Shown here piece after piece: positions 50,586 through 60,600 of a stretch of DNA of 64,000 nucleotides. The stretch lies in assembly GCA_017615835.1 (NCBI GenBank), contig JAFZZI010000005.1, positions 45,832 through 109,831 on the forward strand, read 5' to 3'. The position numbers and the translations under genes are program-made. The notes below the pieces were generated by a model that had not been told where the DNA came from, searched no databases, and saw only the letters and a list, made by a program, of their open reading frames with translations. Source of the DNA: Bacteroidaceae bacterium (lineage in GTDB: Bacteria; Bacteroidota; Bacteroidia; Bacteroidales; Bacteroidaceae). Numbering within the stretch: the stretch's first letter is position 1; the number at the start of each line of letters is the position of its first letter.

Positions 50586-51791
50586 ATGACAGAAGCGGAA
50601 ATCTTTGTCCGGCAGATGGAGCTTAACTTCAAGACGTGGCGCAACAAGCGTCGCGGAGGTGACTCGCTGGCCTACGAGCGGCATATCATATCGAATACCG
50701 TCCGTGGCGCCCGCCGTCGGATGGAACGTACGCTTCGCATCGAACACAACTTCGCCTTCCTCACGCCCATACCCCGCTGGCGGGAGATTATGGCTACGGA
50801 GTTTGAGGGCCGTAAGGCCGATCATGAGATCTGTGACCTCGTGATACCGCTGGCCGACAAGATTCTCTCTCCTTATACCTTCAACAACCGCAAGGGTATG
50901 GGTTCGCAGGCGGCCATCAACAAGTTGATAGAGCATATCAACACGGTGACGGAGAACTACACGAAGCCCGCCCGCATCATCAAGATAGACTTCAAGGGTT
51001 ACTTCCCCAACGCCCTATGGTCGTTTGCCGAGCAGTGCATCTGCCGGGTGATAGACCAGTCGGACCACGAGGATAAACCCTACCTGAAATGGCTCACGAT
51101 GATAGCCGTCCACTGCAACCCTGCCGCACATTGTGAGCTTCGAACACCCCGCCATCTCTGGCATGGGCACATCGACCCCGAGAAGTCGATACTCGCCAAA
51201 CCGGAGGGCGTAGGTGCAGCTATCGGCAGGCTCATCTGGCAGACGTCAATGGGTCTTTACATCAACGACATCATAGTATGGCTTACCGAGGAATGCGGCA
51301 TTCTTCTGGTCTGCTTTGTGGATGACATCGTGATGGTGGTACCGGAGCAATACCACGAGTATGTGCTGCGTCTGCTGCCCGAACTGCGCCGCCGCTTGGC
51401 GGAACGCAACGTCCATCTGAACGAGAGGAAGTTCTATGACCAGCCTTATGAGCATGGTGTAGAGTTTCTTGGCAGCCATATCAAACCATATCGGTTACAC
51501 CTGAACAACATCACCTACGGGCGGGCACTCAACCGCATCCATGAACTCAACGGCAAGCGCTATAAAGACATTGACGCGATGGTCAGCTCGTTCAACTCAT
51601 ACAGCGGATTGTTGAAGAGCCGTACCGACTATACCCGTCTCATCAGCCTGCGTGATGAAATGGCACCATGCTGGTGGAAGTGGCTCGCATGGGACCAACA
51701 GCGTCTCTGTATCATTTACAAGCCGCAGTACAGTATCCATTCCAGATTAAACCAAAAGTATCATTTACATTTAAAAAAATTAGCAGCATGA
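50586..51791 (+). CDS. DGR reverse transcriptase
   Basis: 401 residues from ATG 50586 (MTEAEIFVRQMELNF). Motif A IKIDFKGYFPNA (with the metal-binding Asp), the GAAIGRLIWQTSMGLY segment (in place of the usual G-x-x-S-Q), the catalytic LLVCFVDDIVMVV, and VEFLGSHIKPY near the C-terminus. It makes mutagenised cDNA from TR RNA. An in-frame GTG at 50520 overlaps the TR. Stop overlaps the next start (ATGA). Confidence 0.9.
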   Translation: MTEAEIFVRQMELNFKTWRNKRRGGDSLAYERHIISNTVRGARRRMERTLRIEHNFAFLTPIPRWREIMATEFEGRKADHEICDLVIPLADKILSPYTFNNRKGMGSQAAINKLIEHINTVTENYTKPARIIKIDFKGYFPNALWSFAEQCICRVIDQSDHEDKPYLKWLTMIAVHCNPAAHCELRTPRHLWHGHIDPEKSILAKPEGVGAAIGRLIWQTSMGLYINDIIVWLTEECGILLVCFVDDIVMVVPEQYHEYVLRLLPELRRRLAERNVHLNERKFYDQPYEHGVEFLGSHIKPYRLHLNNITYGRALNRIHELNGKRYKDIDAMVSSFNSYSGLLKSRTDYTRLISLRDEMAPCWWKWLAWDQQRLCIIYKPQYSIHSRLNQKYHLHLKKLAA

Positions 51792-52033
51792 CACAAGACA
51801 TTCAGAGTCTGCTCAACGAGCAGCACAGCATCATCCTCGACCGCGAGGCTAAACTGAAGAACTACGACTACATCGGCGTGAAGATAGCCATGGGAGTCAG
51901 TAAGAAATCGGACTATGCCGAAGAGATCGCCCAGACGGAGCAGTGGCGGCAGGACATCAATGCCGCCCAGGCGCGCATTGCCGAGCTGGAGGCCGAGGCA
52001 TCGGAGGATGCGGAACCCACCCCCGCCGAGTAG
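51788..52033 (+). CDS. Small coiled-coil protein after the RT
   Basis: From ATG 51788 (MTQDIQSLLNEQHSIIL) the product is 81 residues: helical with ARIAELEAEASEDAEPTP at the end. It overlaps the RT stop, so it is cotranslated. Could be a DGR-linked accessory or tail protein. Last gene before the convergent terminator. Confidence 0.6.
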   Translation: MTQDIQSLLNEQHSIILDREAKLKNYDYIGVKIAMGVSKKSDYAEEIAQTEQWRQDINAAQARIAELEAEASEDAEPTPAE

Positions 52034-52053
52034 CTTTTCTCGCAGGTATCTAA

Positions 52054-52098
52054 AGACATCACCCCAGGCGTCATTGATGACGGCTTGGGGTGATGTCT
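52054..52098. terminator. Strong hairpin between convergent operons
   Basis: AGACATCACCCCA (52054-52066) and TGGGGTGATGTCT (52086-52098) are perfect complements, with an inner CGTCAT/ATGACG stem. It lies between the DGR operon and the leftward tape-measure/glycan operon, suited to end transcription from both sides. Confidence 0.6.
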
Positions 52099-52138
52099 GC
52101 TGTTGTATTGTCGCGTGTCTTGATGGCTTCCGTCACGG

Positions 52139-52855
52139 TCACTTCCATAGTTCCCTGTGTTCCCTCACCCATTCCATCGGGTTCTTGTCCCTCCAGCTTC
52201 CATGTCCTAGGTGTAGGATATAGTCGCTCAGCGGCAGTTCATACACAGGCAGGCCAGCCTCTCTCACAGCCTTATGGAACCAAGCCCCTGTGTCGTAGCG
52301 GTGGTTGGGCCGTTGTGTTGTCAGGTTCCACATCCAGTCGCCGTTGAAGTAGCGGATGCCGTGTGTTTCCATCATCGGCACATTCAGGAAACAGAGGAAC
52401 GGCTGTACCTTCTGGATGTCATAACCAAAGCGCCGCCTCACATTCTCCCCCAACTCCCCTACCCATGCACATTCGGTATGCTGCCAGAACACGCTTATAT
52501 CCCGCCGGATGAGTACATCCGAGTCCATGAGCACTAACGGCTCCTCTGCGTGGTCGCACAGCCACTGCACCGAGTAGCAGTGCTTGGCGCTTCCGTAGTT
52601 GTTGCCCGGCGAAGGCTCGCGGTCCGGAAATGTCCGCAGCCATGCCTCGAAGTCTATCAGCTGCCCTCGCGTGTTATCTATGACCGTCACCATCGGAGCA
52701 AAGTCCTGTACGAAGACGGCGTTCTTCGACATGAATGTCAGACGGTCTGAGTTGTCAAATACCGTCACATGTACCCCTGGCGTATGCTTCCACAGCGAGA
52801 GGATGGCGCACCGCGTCAGCCTCGGGGTGTTATAATGAACGATAGCTGCCTTCAT
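52139..52855 (-). CDS. Glycosyltransferase (GT2-like)
   Basis: A 238-residue protein starting AAIVHYNTPRLTRCAILSL, then VTVFDNSDR, and PLVLMDSDVLIRRD, where the D-x-D is the likely metal/nucleotide-sugar site; DTGAWFH further on. This is a family-2-type fold. Transfers a sugar to an unknown acceptor. Its start overlaps the next gene upstream by four bases. Last gene of the tape-measure operon. Confidence 0.75.
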   Translation of the reverse strand: MKAAIVHYNTPRLTRCAILSLWKHTPGVHVTVFDNSDRLTFMSKNAVFVQDFAPMVTVIDNTRGQLIDFEAWLRTFPDREPSPGNNYGSAKHCYSVQWLCDHAEEPLVLMDSDVLIRRDISVFWQHTECAWVGELGENVRRRFGYDIQKVQPFLCFLNVPMMETHGIRYFNGDWMWNLTTQRPNHRYDTGAWFHKAVREAGLPVYELPLSDYILHLGHGSWRDKNPMEWVREHRELWK

Positions 52856-53733
52856 TTGTACATCCTCCCGTTCTCATAGCACCATACCGGCTTGCCTGCC
52901 AACTGGAATATCCGCTCTGCCTGGTGTGCACTGCTCTCTACAAACAGTTTGGCCCATGCCGCCTGCCGGTACAGCTGCGCCTTGTATTTGGCCGGGCTCA
53001 TCATGCTGTTGCGGACATCCCTGTCCGGCGCGTCAAACATCAGCAGCTCGTCGTAGTCTATGCCATGTCCATGCAGCCATGCCTCCGTCACGCCGCGGTA
53101 CTTCTCCAGCCTGTAGGTCACGAAAGCGCCTACATGTGTCGTGGGGATGATCATCGGCACGGCATCCGGCAGATAAGCCTCATAGGCCGGCGTATCACGG
53201 TCGTCGGGCGGATCCTTGCATACCAGCCCGTCGATATCCCACATGCTCGACTGTGTCTTCTTCTCGTAGTGATGCAGCACATTCCACTCGTACAGCCACA
53301 TCTTCTCGCCTTCGCGCCATATATCTTCCAGCCAGATATCCACCATCTGCTTGGCGTTCCTACCCTCAGCATACACACATCCGTAGATGATGTCATATTG
53401 TCCCTCCAGTGGTGACAGCCGCTCTCTCGCCTTGCGCATGGCGTTGCCGAAGAACACCGTATCATCCAGCACCAGCACCTTCCTCCTCCTAACTGTCGTG
53501 GCATCATCTAAGCCGGCTTCCCTCATCAGCCGCCGTCTGCCGCCGCACCCCATCTCACGTCCTTCGATGAACGCATCCAGATCGGCACACCGTTTGTTCA
53601 GCAACTCTGCCAGCATCAATGCCGCGATCATCCCCGACCGTGGCACACCCACGATCAGGTCCACATCCTGCGGTACTTTCCATACGTTACGACGTATGCA
53701 GTCCGATAGATCCTCATAACTTCTGTATCTCAT
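52852..53733 (-). CDS. Phosphoribosyltransferase with C-terminal HAD-like part
   Basis: A 293-residue protein. Residues 22-145 are phosphoribosyltransferase-like (VDLIVGVPRSGMIAALML; KVLVLDDTVFFGNAM, the PRPP loop). The rest begins MWDIDGLVCKDPPDD, which has the D-x-D of HAD phosphatases. Such fusions occur in capsule and glycan clusters, probably making or trimming an activated sugar or nucleotide. Overlaps the Stealth-like gene by 20 bases. Confidence 0.7.
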   Translation of the reverse strand: MRYRSYEDLSDCIRRNVWKVPQDVDLIVGVPRSGMIAALMLAELLNKRCADLDAFIEGREMGCGGRRRLMREAGLDDATTVRRRKVLVLDDTVFFGNAMRKARERLSPLEGQYDIIYGCVYAEGRNAKQMVDIWLEDIWREGEKMWLYEWNVLHHYEKKTQSSMWDIDGLVCKDPPDDRDTPAYEAYLPDAVPMIIPTTHVGAFVTYRLEKYRGVTEAWLHGHGIDYDELLMFDAPDRDVRNSMMSPAKYKAQLYRQAAWAKLFVESSAHQAERIFQLAGKPVWCYENGRMYK

Positions 53734-54688
53734 TACCGGTCTCTTTGTTCAACTTGTTCTCTATTTCCCTTTTTACTATCGCCGCCCGCTGCTGCCAGTC
53801 GCCGATATGTTCATTGTCGTTCAGACAGACTATGCCTGCCTGCGGGTCGCGGATGATGGCGCCAAGGTTCGCTGTCGGCGTGTTCTGGTCAGTATAGTGT
53901 CTTGTCGGCCTGTATGCCACATATAACCCGGCAAACTGCTGATATAACAGGTAAATCCAGTTGTTGGCCGAATGGTCGGTACGTCCCAGCGGTGACAGAT
54001 ACCTGCTGATTTCCTCTCCATGCCTTCTCCATACCTCTTCGCAGCTGCTCTTCAGAATGGCCGAAAAGATATGTCCCGTGTCAGGATATGTCTTCGTGAA
54101 GTGTTTCCCGAACGGCTTGCCTATCATATTCTGCTGCCACATACACTTCTTCTGGAAAGTGTTCGGGCTTGTCGGGTATGTCCTGTCTTTAATTATCTGA
54201 CACGGCAGAGGCGTGCCGCCCGGTCCTTCCGGACGGAAGAAGTCACTCGGCTCCAGCGGTGACAGCGGGAACATGTCGTCATTGGCGTAGATGAAACAGT
54301 CCGACAATCCAGGTATCCTGTGCAGGAACATCTCGATACATGGTGATGCAAAACAAGGCAGGTGCTCGGCGGGGATGAAATCACGATGGAAGACGATACG
54401 TATTTTCATACCGTCCTCACCCTTTCCGTCAAGAGATGATTTAAGGAGGGACTGTATATCCTTCATCCACGGCTGCACCTGTGACTCCCTTGCAAGAAGT
54501 ATATGAATTTGGCGTATCCACGGCATATACTTCATGCAGCACCTCACCAGCAACTCTTCTGTGCCCCACGAGCGGAAGCGGACATTGTTCATTGTCTGTC
54601 CGCTGCCATGATAACGCTCGTAATCCCTCTGCCACTCCGGATCTTGCGGAAACACCATCGGGACGACAAGGTCAATAGTTCTCTCCAT
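53714..54688 (-). CDS. Stealth-type sugar-phosphate transferase
   Basis: A 324-residue protein. Conserved-region-like parts: VRFRSWGTEELLVRCC, MPWIRQIHILLA, then CFIYANDDMFPLSPLEPSD (the NDD of Stealth CR2) and a His-rich GRTDHSANNWIYLL. Stealth proteins transfer hexose-1-phosphate onto surface polysaccharides. It overlaps the tape-measure stop by 17 bases, so it is expressed with tail genes. Annotated by motif only. Confidence 0.7.
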   Translation of the reverse strand: MERTIDLVVPMVFPQDPEWQRDYERYHGSGQTMNNVRFRSWGTEELLVRCCMKYMPWIRQIHILLARESQVQPWMKDIQSLLKSSLDGKGEDGMKIRIVFHRDFIPAEHLPCFASPCIEMFLHRIPGLSDCFIYANDDMFPLSPLEPSDFFRPEGPGGTPLPCQIIKDRTYPTSPNTFQKKCMWQQNMIGKPFGKHFTKTYPDTGHIFSAILKSSCEEVWRRHGEEISRYLSPLGRTDHSANNWIYLLYQQFAGLYVAYRPTRHYTDQNTPTANLGAIIRDPQAGIVCLNDNEHIGDWQQRAAIVKREIENKLNKETGNEIQKL

Positions 54689-57600
54689 ATCTCGTCACTG
54701 TTTTCTTGCCGGTATCGTAACTGTCAACCAGTCCGCCCTTCCCGTACACGCTGAACACACCCTTGATGCCGTCGGTCAGCGCACGTTCCAGCAGGTCACT
54801 CTGACGGTCGATGCTCTGCTGCAGCGAGGCGGCCATCTCCATGCTCATGCCGCCGTCCATCGTGCTGTCGGTCATCACATCGAAGTCGTCGATATTACCC
54901 TCGGCATAGGCGCGGACTCCACGGCCTCGGCGCATGCTGCGGCGCAGGGCGGGCATGCCGCCGTTGTAGAGCGTCTGGATGGAACGCCATATCTCGGGCT
55001 CGTTCATCTGTATGTTACGGGTGGTCTTGGCGTCGATGATGGCCTCACGCCCTGCCTCACCCACCAGATGAAACTCAGGACCGCTGGTGATGTGTGTCCG
55101 CGGGTTCCGGCCTGTGTACTTGGCGCGGTATGTTTTGCCGTCCGCCGCGTCCACGTTATACTGGCGGCCCGGCGTCAGCGAACCCGGTTCAGTGAACTCG
55201 TTCACGTTGCCTTCGGCGTAGGTCAGCATGCCGGTAGAGAGACGCCCGGCGCTGGCGCTGCTGGCGCCGGTAACCTGCGCCACCTCTGCCTTACCCTTGG
55301 CCAGCTTACTCGTGGCTACGCCGATAGCAGCACCCAAAAGGGCACTCAATACAGCAAAGATGGCAGTACCGGCAATTGGGTTTATATTTAAACACTGTGC
55401 CAGAATTTCGGGCAGGGATACAAGGGTTTCTGTTTCTGACTTGAACATCTTAGCCTGCATCATAGCGATGGCACTTTGTCCTGCAGCCTGCAGGGCTATC
55501 ATGCTAAACTTTTGTTCTGCCGACAGATTGTCGTTCGTCACAGCCTGATAAGCCGCGCCATAGAGGTTCGCGGCCGACATCATGGCAGCGTACATGTTCT
55601 TCGAGCTCTGCGACATCTGCTTATCCGTCTCTATGGATATTCTGCCTTCCTTCCTCTTGTTGGCGATCTTGGCATCGGTAACCTTGGTATTGGCGTCTAT
55701 CTCCTTCTGGATGGCAATATCCATCTCATCATCCACAACACTGCTTTCACTTGTGGGTAGTCCGCCTTCTTCGGCAGATGCGCCGCCCATCACGCCAGCC
55801 AGATTGTCGACGGCTCCCGTCAAGGTATTGAGAGCCGATGTATTAGCGTCGATAGCACTGTTCTGAAACATGGCGTTGAGCTGGTCTGTTATCGTGTCAT
55901 TCATCTTGGTATTGATGTCATCCCATACCTTTCTCCATGCCTCAGCGCGGGCGTTCTCCTGTTCTATCTCTAGTTGACGGTCCAGAGCCTGCCGTTCGTC
56001 AAGATACTCGTAGTGAGCCTTGGCGTCTTTGGTATCGGCGTTGTCGACGACCACGTAGGTGCCGGCGCCGGGACCTCCCTTGCCTGTCAGCTCCAGTTTG
56101 GCCAGTTCGTTGTAGTAGTCGGCCTGCCCTGCGTTGCCGGCTTCCATGATGCTCTGAACCGATGATGCCAACAGGTCACCCCACTCACGCAGTTTCTTGT
56201 AGAGTCGTGCCTGACTCTCCTCGGCTTTCTCGGCAAGAGAGTTCTGCAGTTCCATGATCTTTGTCTGCTCCTCGGCGTCACTCAGGGCGAGAGCGGTCTT
56301 GGCGTGCTTCACGTCAAGTCTCTTGATGGCAGCCTCTTCCATCTTACCTTGTTCCTCCAGCAGCTCAGCCTCCTTCTCCAGTTTGGCTATGTGGTCGGCG
56401 CCCTTTTTCTTTATCAGGTCATAGTAGGCCCGTTGCATGGCCAGCCGCACCTCCATCTGTTTGATGGCCAGCCGGTCTGCCACACGTTCTGATGCCTGTC
56501 CTGCGCCTATCAGGCTGTTGGCACGGCTCACACGTCCTTCCTCTAATCCCAGTTGACTGATGGTCTTGTCGAACACGCCCTTCATGCTCTGGCTCTGTCC
56601 GTCAGCGCCGGGGATGGTGGTATCGTTCCATACTATGTCTGCCTGCTTCTTTATCTGACTGGCCTCCTTCTTGATGGCATCCTGCACCTGGTCGTAGAAT
56701 GAATGGAGTGAGGCTATGACGGCCTGTATCTTCTGCTCGTCTATCTCTAGCGCTGCAGCCCAGTCTCCCAAGCCCTCCTCCTGCATCTTCTCCTTCAGTT
56801 GCTCCCATGATGTCGAGTAGGCGTTCTCGGCAGCGTTCAGCAGCAACAGCATACGTCCGATGCTCTGCTCGGCACGTTGACTCATGTCATCCTCCGGTTC
56901 CAGTCCCGCCTCGATAGCCTCCCGCCGGATGCGGTCGAAGTCGGCGAAAAGAATACCCATCGTGGATAGGTTGCTCTCCAGGTTCTCCGTCAGTCCATTG
57001 AAGGGCCGCTCTTGAGCGATGATGGCAGTGATAGCCTCCATCTGCTTCGATACGGCGTTCTGCTGTTTATAGAGGTCGGTGGCGATATCTTTCACAATCT
57101 TCGACATGATCTTATGGTACTCCACTTCGCTCTTGCCCTCCAGGATTTTCATCTTCTCTATCGACTTCTGGATGGTTTGCTCCACGAACTCCGCCGAGTC
57201 CTCGTCCTGCTCGGCCAGTATGTTATAGATGCGCTGGCGCTCCTCCTCGGCTATGTCGGCGCTCTTACCCTGATATATCTGCTGTAGCTCTATACGGTGT
57301 CTGCGCCACACGGTCTCGTTTTCTATCGTCAGCCGCTGCGCCTCCGCCTCGCTCAGTCCCTCCTCGGCCTGTGCCTGCTCTATGCGGGCCTTGCGTTCGG
57401 TATAGTAGGCGTCGAGTATATTCAGGTAGTTGTCAAACTCGTTCTGCAGCTGCTTCCGCCAGTTGCCGCCACTCTTCTTCGGGTCCAGCCAGTCACCCGT
57501 CGGTGTCAGGTGTTTGTTATAGAGGGCATCCTGAATCTTCAATCTCTCCGTGTTGTACCACTCGATAGCCTGCTCGGTGGTGGTGATGTTCTTACGTACG

Positions 57601-60600
57601 GCTTCGCTGATGAACTTGGCATCCTCCGAGAGCACGGCCTGCACGTCGGCACCGTTGGCCAGCGTCTTTACACGTTCCAGCATCTCCTTACGGCGGGCCA
57701 CCAGGTCGTTGCCGTTCCACTCCGAGTAGGGTGAGGTCACCTTGTCATAGTCGCCGTAGGGGTTGGTGCGGCCTGCGCCGCTGTCAGAACCCTGTTGCTT
57801 CTGTGCGGCGGTGATGATCTGCTTGCGCTGTGCTTCGCTGAGCTTTGAGTACATAAAGTTGACGGCGTTCTCCAGTGATGCCTCGTTGTCCTTGCCTATA
57901 AACTTGTCGGCATCCTTCAACTCCCCTTTGAACTTTGACAAGTTGGCTGTGATAATGTTGGCCTGCTGCGCCAGCGTGCCTATGACCTCAGACGACAACT
58001 TCTCGTTGCCTGTGAGCTCGCCAAGTGTGGCGGTGATGCGGCTGTAAGCGTCAGCATTCATCTTATCGGCATCAGCCACGCTGCTGGCATGCAGACCCTC
58101 TCTTACGCTACGGTTTTCAGACCGAATCTCCTCTATCTTCTCTTCCCTCTCGATGGTTTTCTTGGTCCAACTGTCGAACTTAGAGAAGGAATTTTCGAGG
58201 AAATTGTCAATCGTATTCTTGTAGGTCGACGTTCCATACGCGGTCGTATAGGTATACGAGCCAAGGTCTATCTCTTTGCCCTCTTTCTGCGCTTCTTCCA
58301 CCTCATTCTTGACAATGGTGGTATACATCTCTCTCAAGAACGGCCTCAGCTCCTCGTAACTGCTCTTCTTTATCTCCTTAGCGTTCAGCCCTTCTATCTG
58401 CGGAAGAACATAGACGGCATTACCCTGCTCATCAACGTCATACTTGATGCGGCCGCGTACCGTGTTCCATTGGTTGATGATGCGTCGCTGCATGTAGGCA
58501 GGCAGCACGTCAATCGCTTTTTTGCTCTTTGCTCCGGCTTTGTCGATATCCTCACCGGTCTCCTCGTCAATAGCCTCTATCTTCTTGTTCAGCCTCTTCT
58601 GTTCCAGCTCTTCCTTCAGGGCGTCCACTATCTGCTGGTGTGCCAGCGCCACCTGCTCGGCGGCAGTCTTCTCGTCGAGCATATAACCCAGATAGGTGCT
58701 GTATTTTGAGCTTATTTCCTTGATAAGCGACAGACGCTCATCATTGGCCGTATTGCTTTCGCCGGCGGCTTTCTTCAGGTCTTTCTCCGCTTGCTTCAGT
58801 TCTTCCTCCTTCTTGCTCAAACGGCCGGTAGCCTCGGCGCTCTCGTCGTTGCCGTCACGCAGCTCCTTCACCTCCTCACGCAGCTGCCTGGTCTGCGCCT
58901 CCAGTTCTTCCTGTTTCTTTCTTGCCTCGTCGGTTTTCTTGGTGGCCGCGGTGAATGAACTCATCAGGTTGTTCAGGTTACGCTCCGCCTCCGCCTCCTC
59001 GTTATCAAGTTCCGCCAACGTCTTGTCAAGTTCGCTGATCCTGGTTACGGCGTCTACGGCTCGTTTGCCCAGCACAAACACTGCGCTGACAATCGCCATG
59101 ATCCAGTTGGCCTTTGTGGCAGCATCCATACTTTTCCATGCGGTACGCCATGTGGCGGCGAGACGTAATGTCTGCATCCTCAGAGAATGGACACCGGCAA
59201 TGGCCGTCCGTAAGGGGTTAACAAGAAATTTCCATGCTGCCTCGCCAAATCCCACTTTGAATAATGCCCATGCGGTAATGACAGCGTGGATGGCTGATGA
59301 CCAACCGCCTTTACCTGTCAGCAAATCCACCACTTTACGTAGTCTGTCTATGATATCACCAAGCCACCTCTGTGTACGGTCGCTTACAAACGCTTCCTCT
59401 ACCTGATTCTTCAGTCTTTCCCACTTTGCGGCCGCGGTCTCGTTCATATTGTTATACTCGTTCATCAGGGCGGTGTTTTCCTTGTATGCCTTACCTGCTA
59501 TTCCGAGTTGCTTCTCCAGTGTGTCAACGTTCTGTGAGAGCAGTCCGAACACTATGCCGGCGCGGGCACCCTGCTGGTTGAGTTGCTTCATAACCTCTTT
59601 CATTGATGTGCTGCGACCCATCATGTTCTCCACGGCATCGGCGGCGGCCTCCATACCCTCCTCCGTGGTCATGTCGAAGCCCTTCACCGAGTCGTGCAGC
59701 GCCCGAAAGATGGCTATCATCTGTTCCATACCCGTCATCTCTTTCAGTTCCTTCTCGGTGATGCCGATGGCCTGCGCCACGGCAAAAGAATTGTTCCTGA
59801 TGGCCGGTATCATACGGCTGAGGGCTGTTGCCGACATCTCCACTCGGCCGCCTAGAGCATCCACCGTGGCTCCCAGTGCGGCTATCTGGTCGATGGAGAT
59901 GCCTGCCTGTGAACCCACGGCACCTACGCGGCTCACGAAGTCGGTGATAGGCCCGGCGGCGGCAGCCGAGTTGGCACGCAGGGCTATGATGGTCGAACCC
60001 ACGCGCTCCAGCGTGTTCTCCACGTCGCCTCCGTTCTTCTTCAGGTCGCCTGTGGCGTCGGCTATCTTCATCAGCGTTCGTGCTGCCTCCTGTCCCATCT
60101 CTGGCAGCGCCACCGTCAGTTTATTGGCTGCAATGGTGAATCCCTGTACCTGCTCCTGTGTCTTCAGACCGATAGAACCGGCGATCGAAGCCATCCCCAT
60201 CAGGTCGGTCAGAGCTGTTCTGGTGTCGAGTTTTGACAGGTTGTCGCTCAGCCGTCCCACCTCATTGGCGGTGAAGCCTGTGGTCTTACGCACCTCACCC
60301 ATCTTATCCGAGAGAGTCATCAGATCGGTAAAGCCAGCTCTTATTTTCTGCAAGGCGGCAGCCGCGCCAAAGTATAATGTTACATAGGTTTTCAGTCTAG
60401 ACCATGCCTTCTCGAATGCCGAGGCACTACCCTTGCTATCCTTCTCCAGATCCTTCAGCGCCCTGTCTGCATTTTTTGTCGAAGCGGCCATCTCTTCCAT
60501 CTGCTGCGATGTTCTCTTGATGGACTTTCGCAAACTGTCGGCCCATGCTGTTTTGCCGCTTGCCTCAGCCTCTCTCAGCAATCCCTGCATACGCTCCACG

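Noticed and set aside
59449-60387. 312-codon forward frame in the tape measure
   Set aside because: Antisense shadow created by biased codon use of the tape measure.
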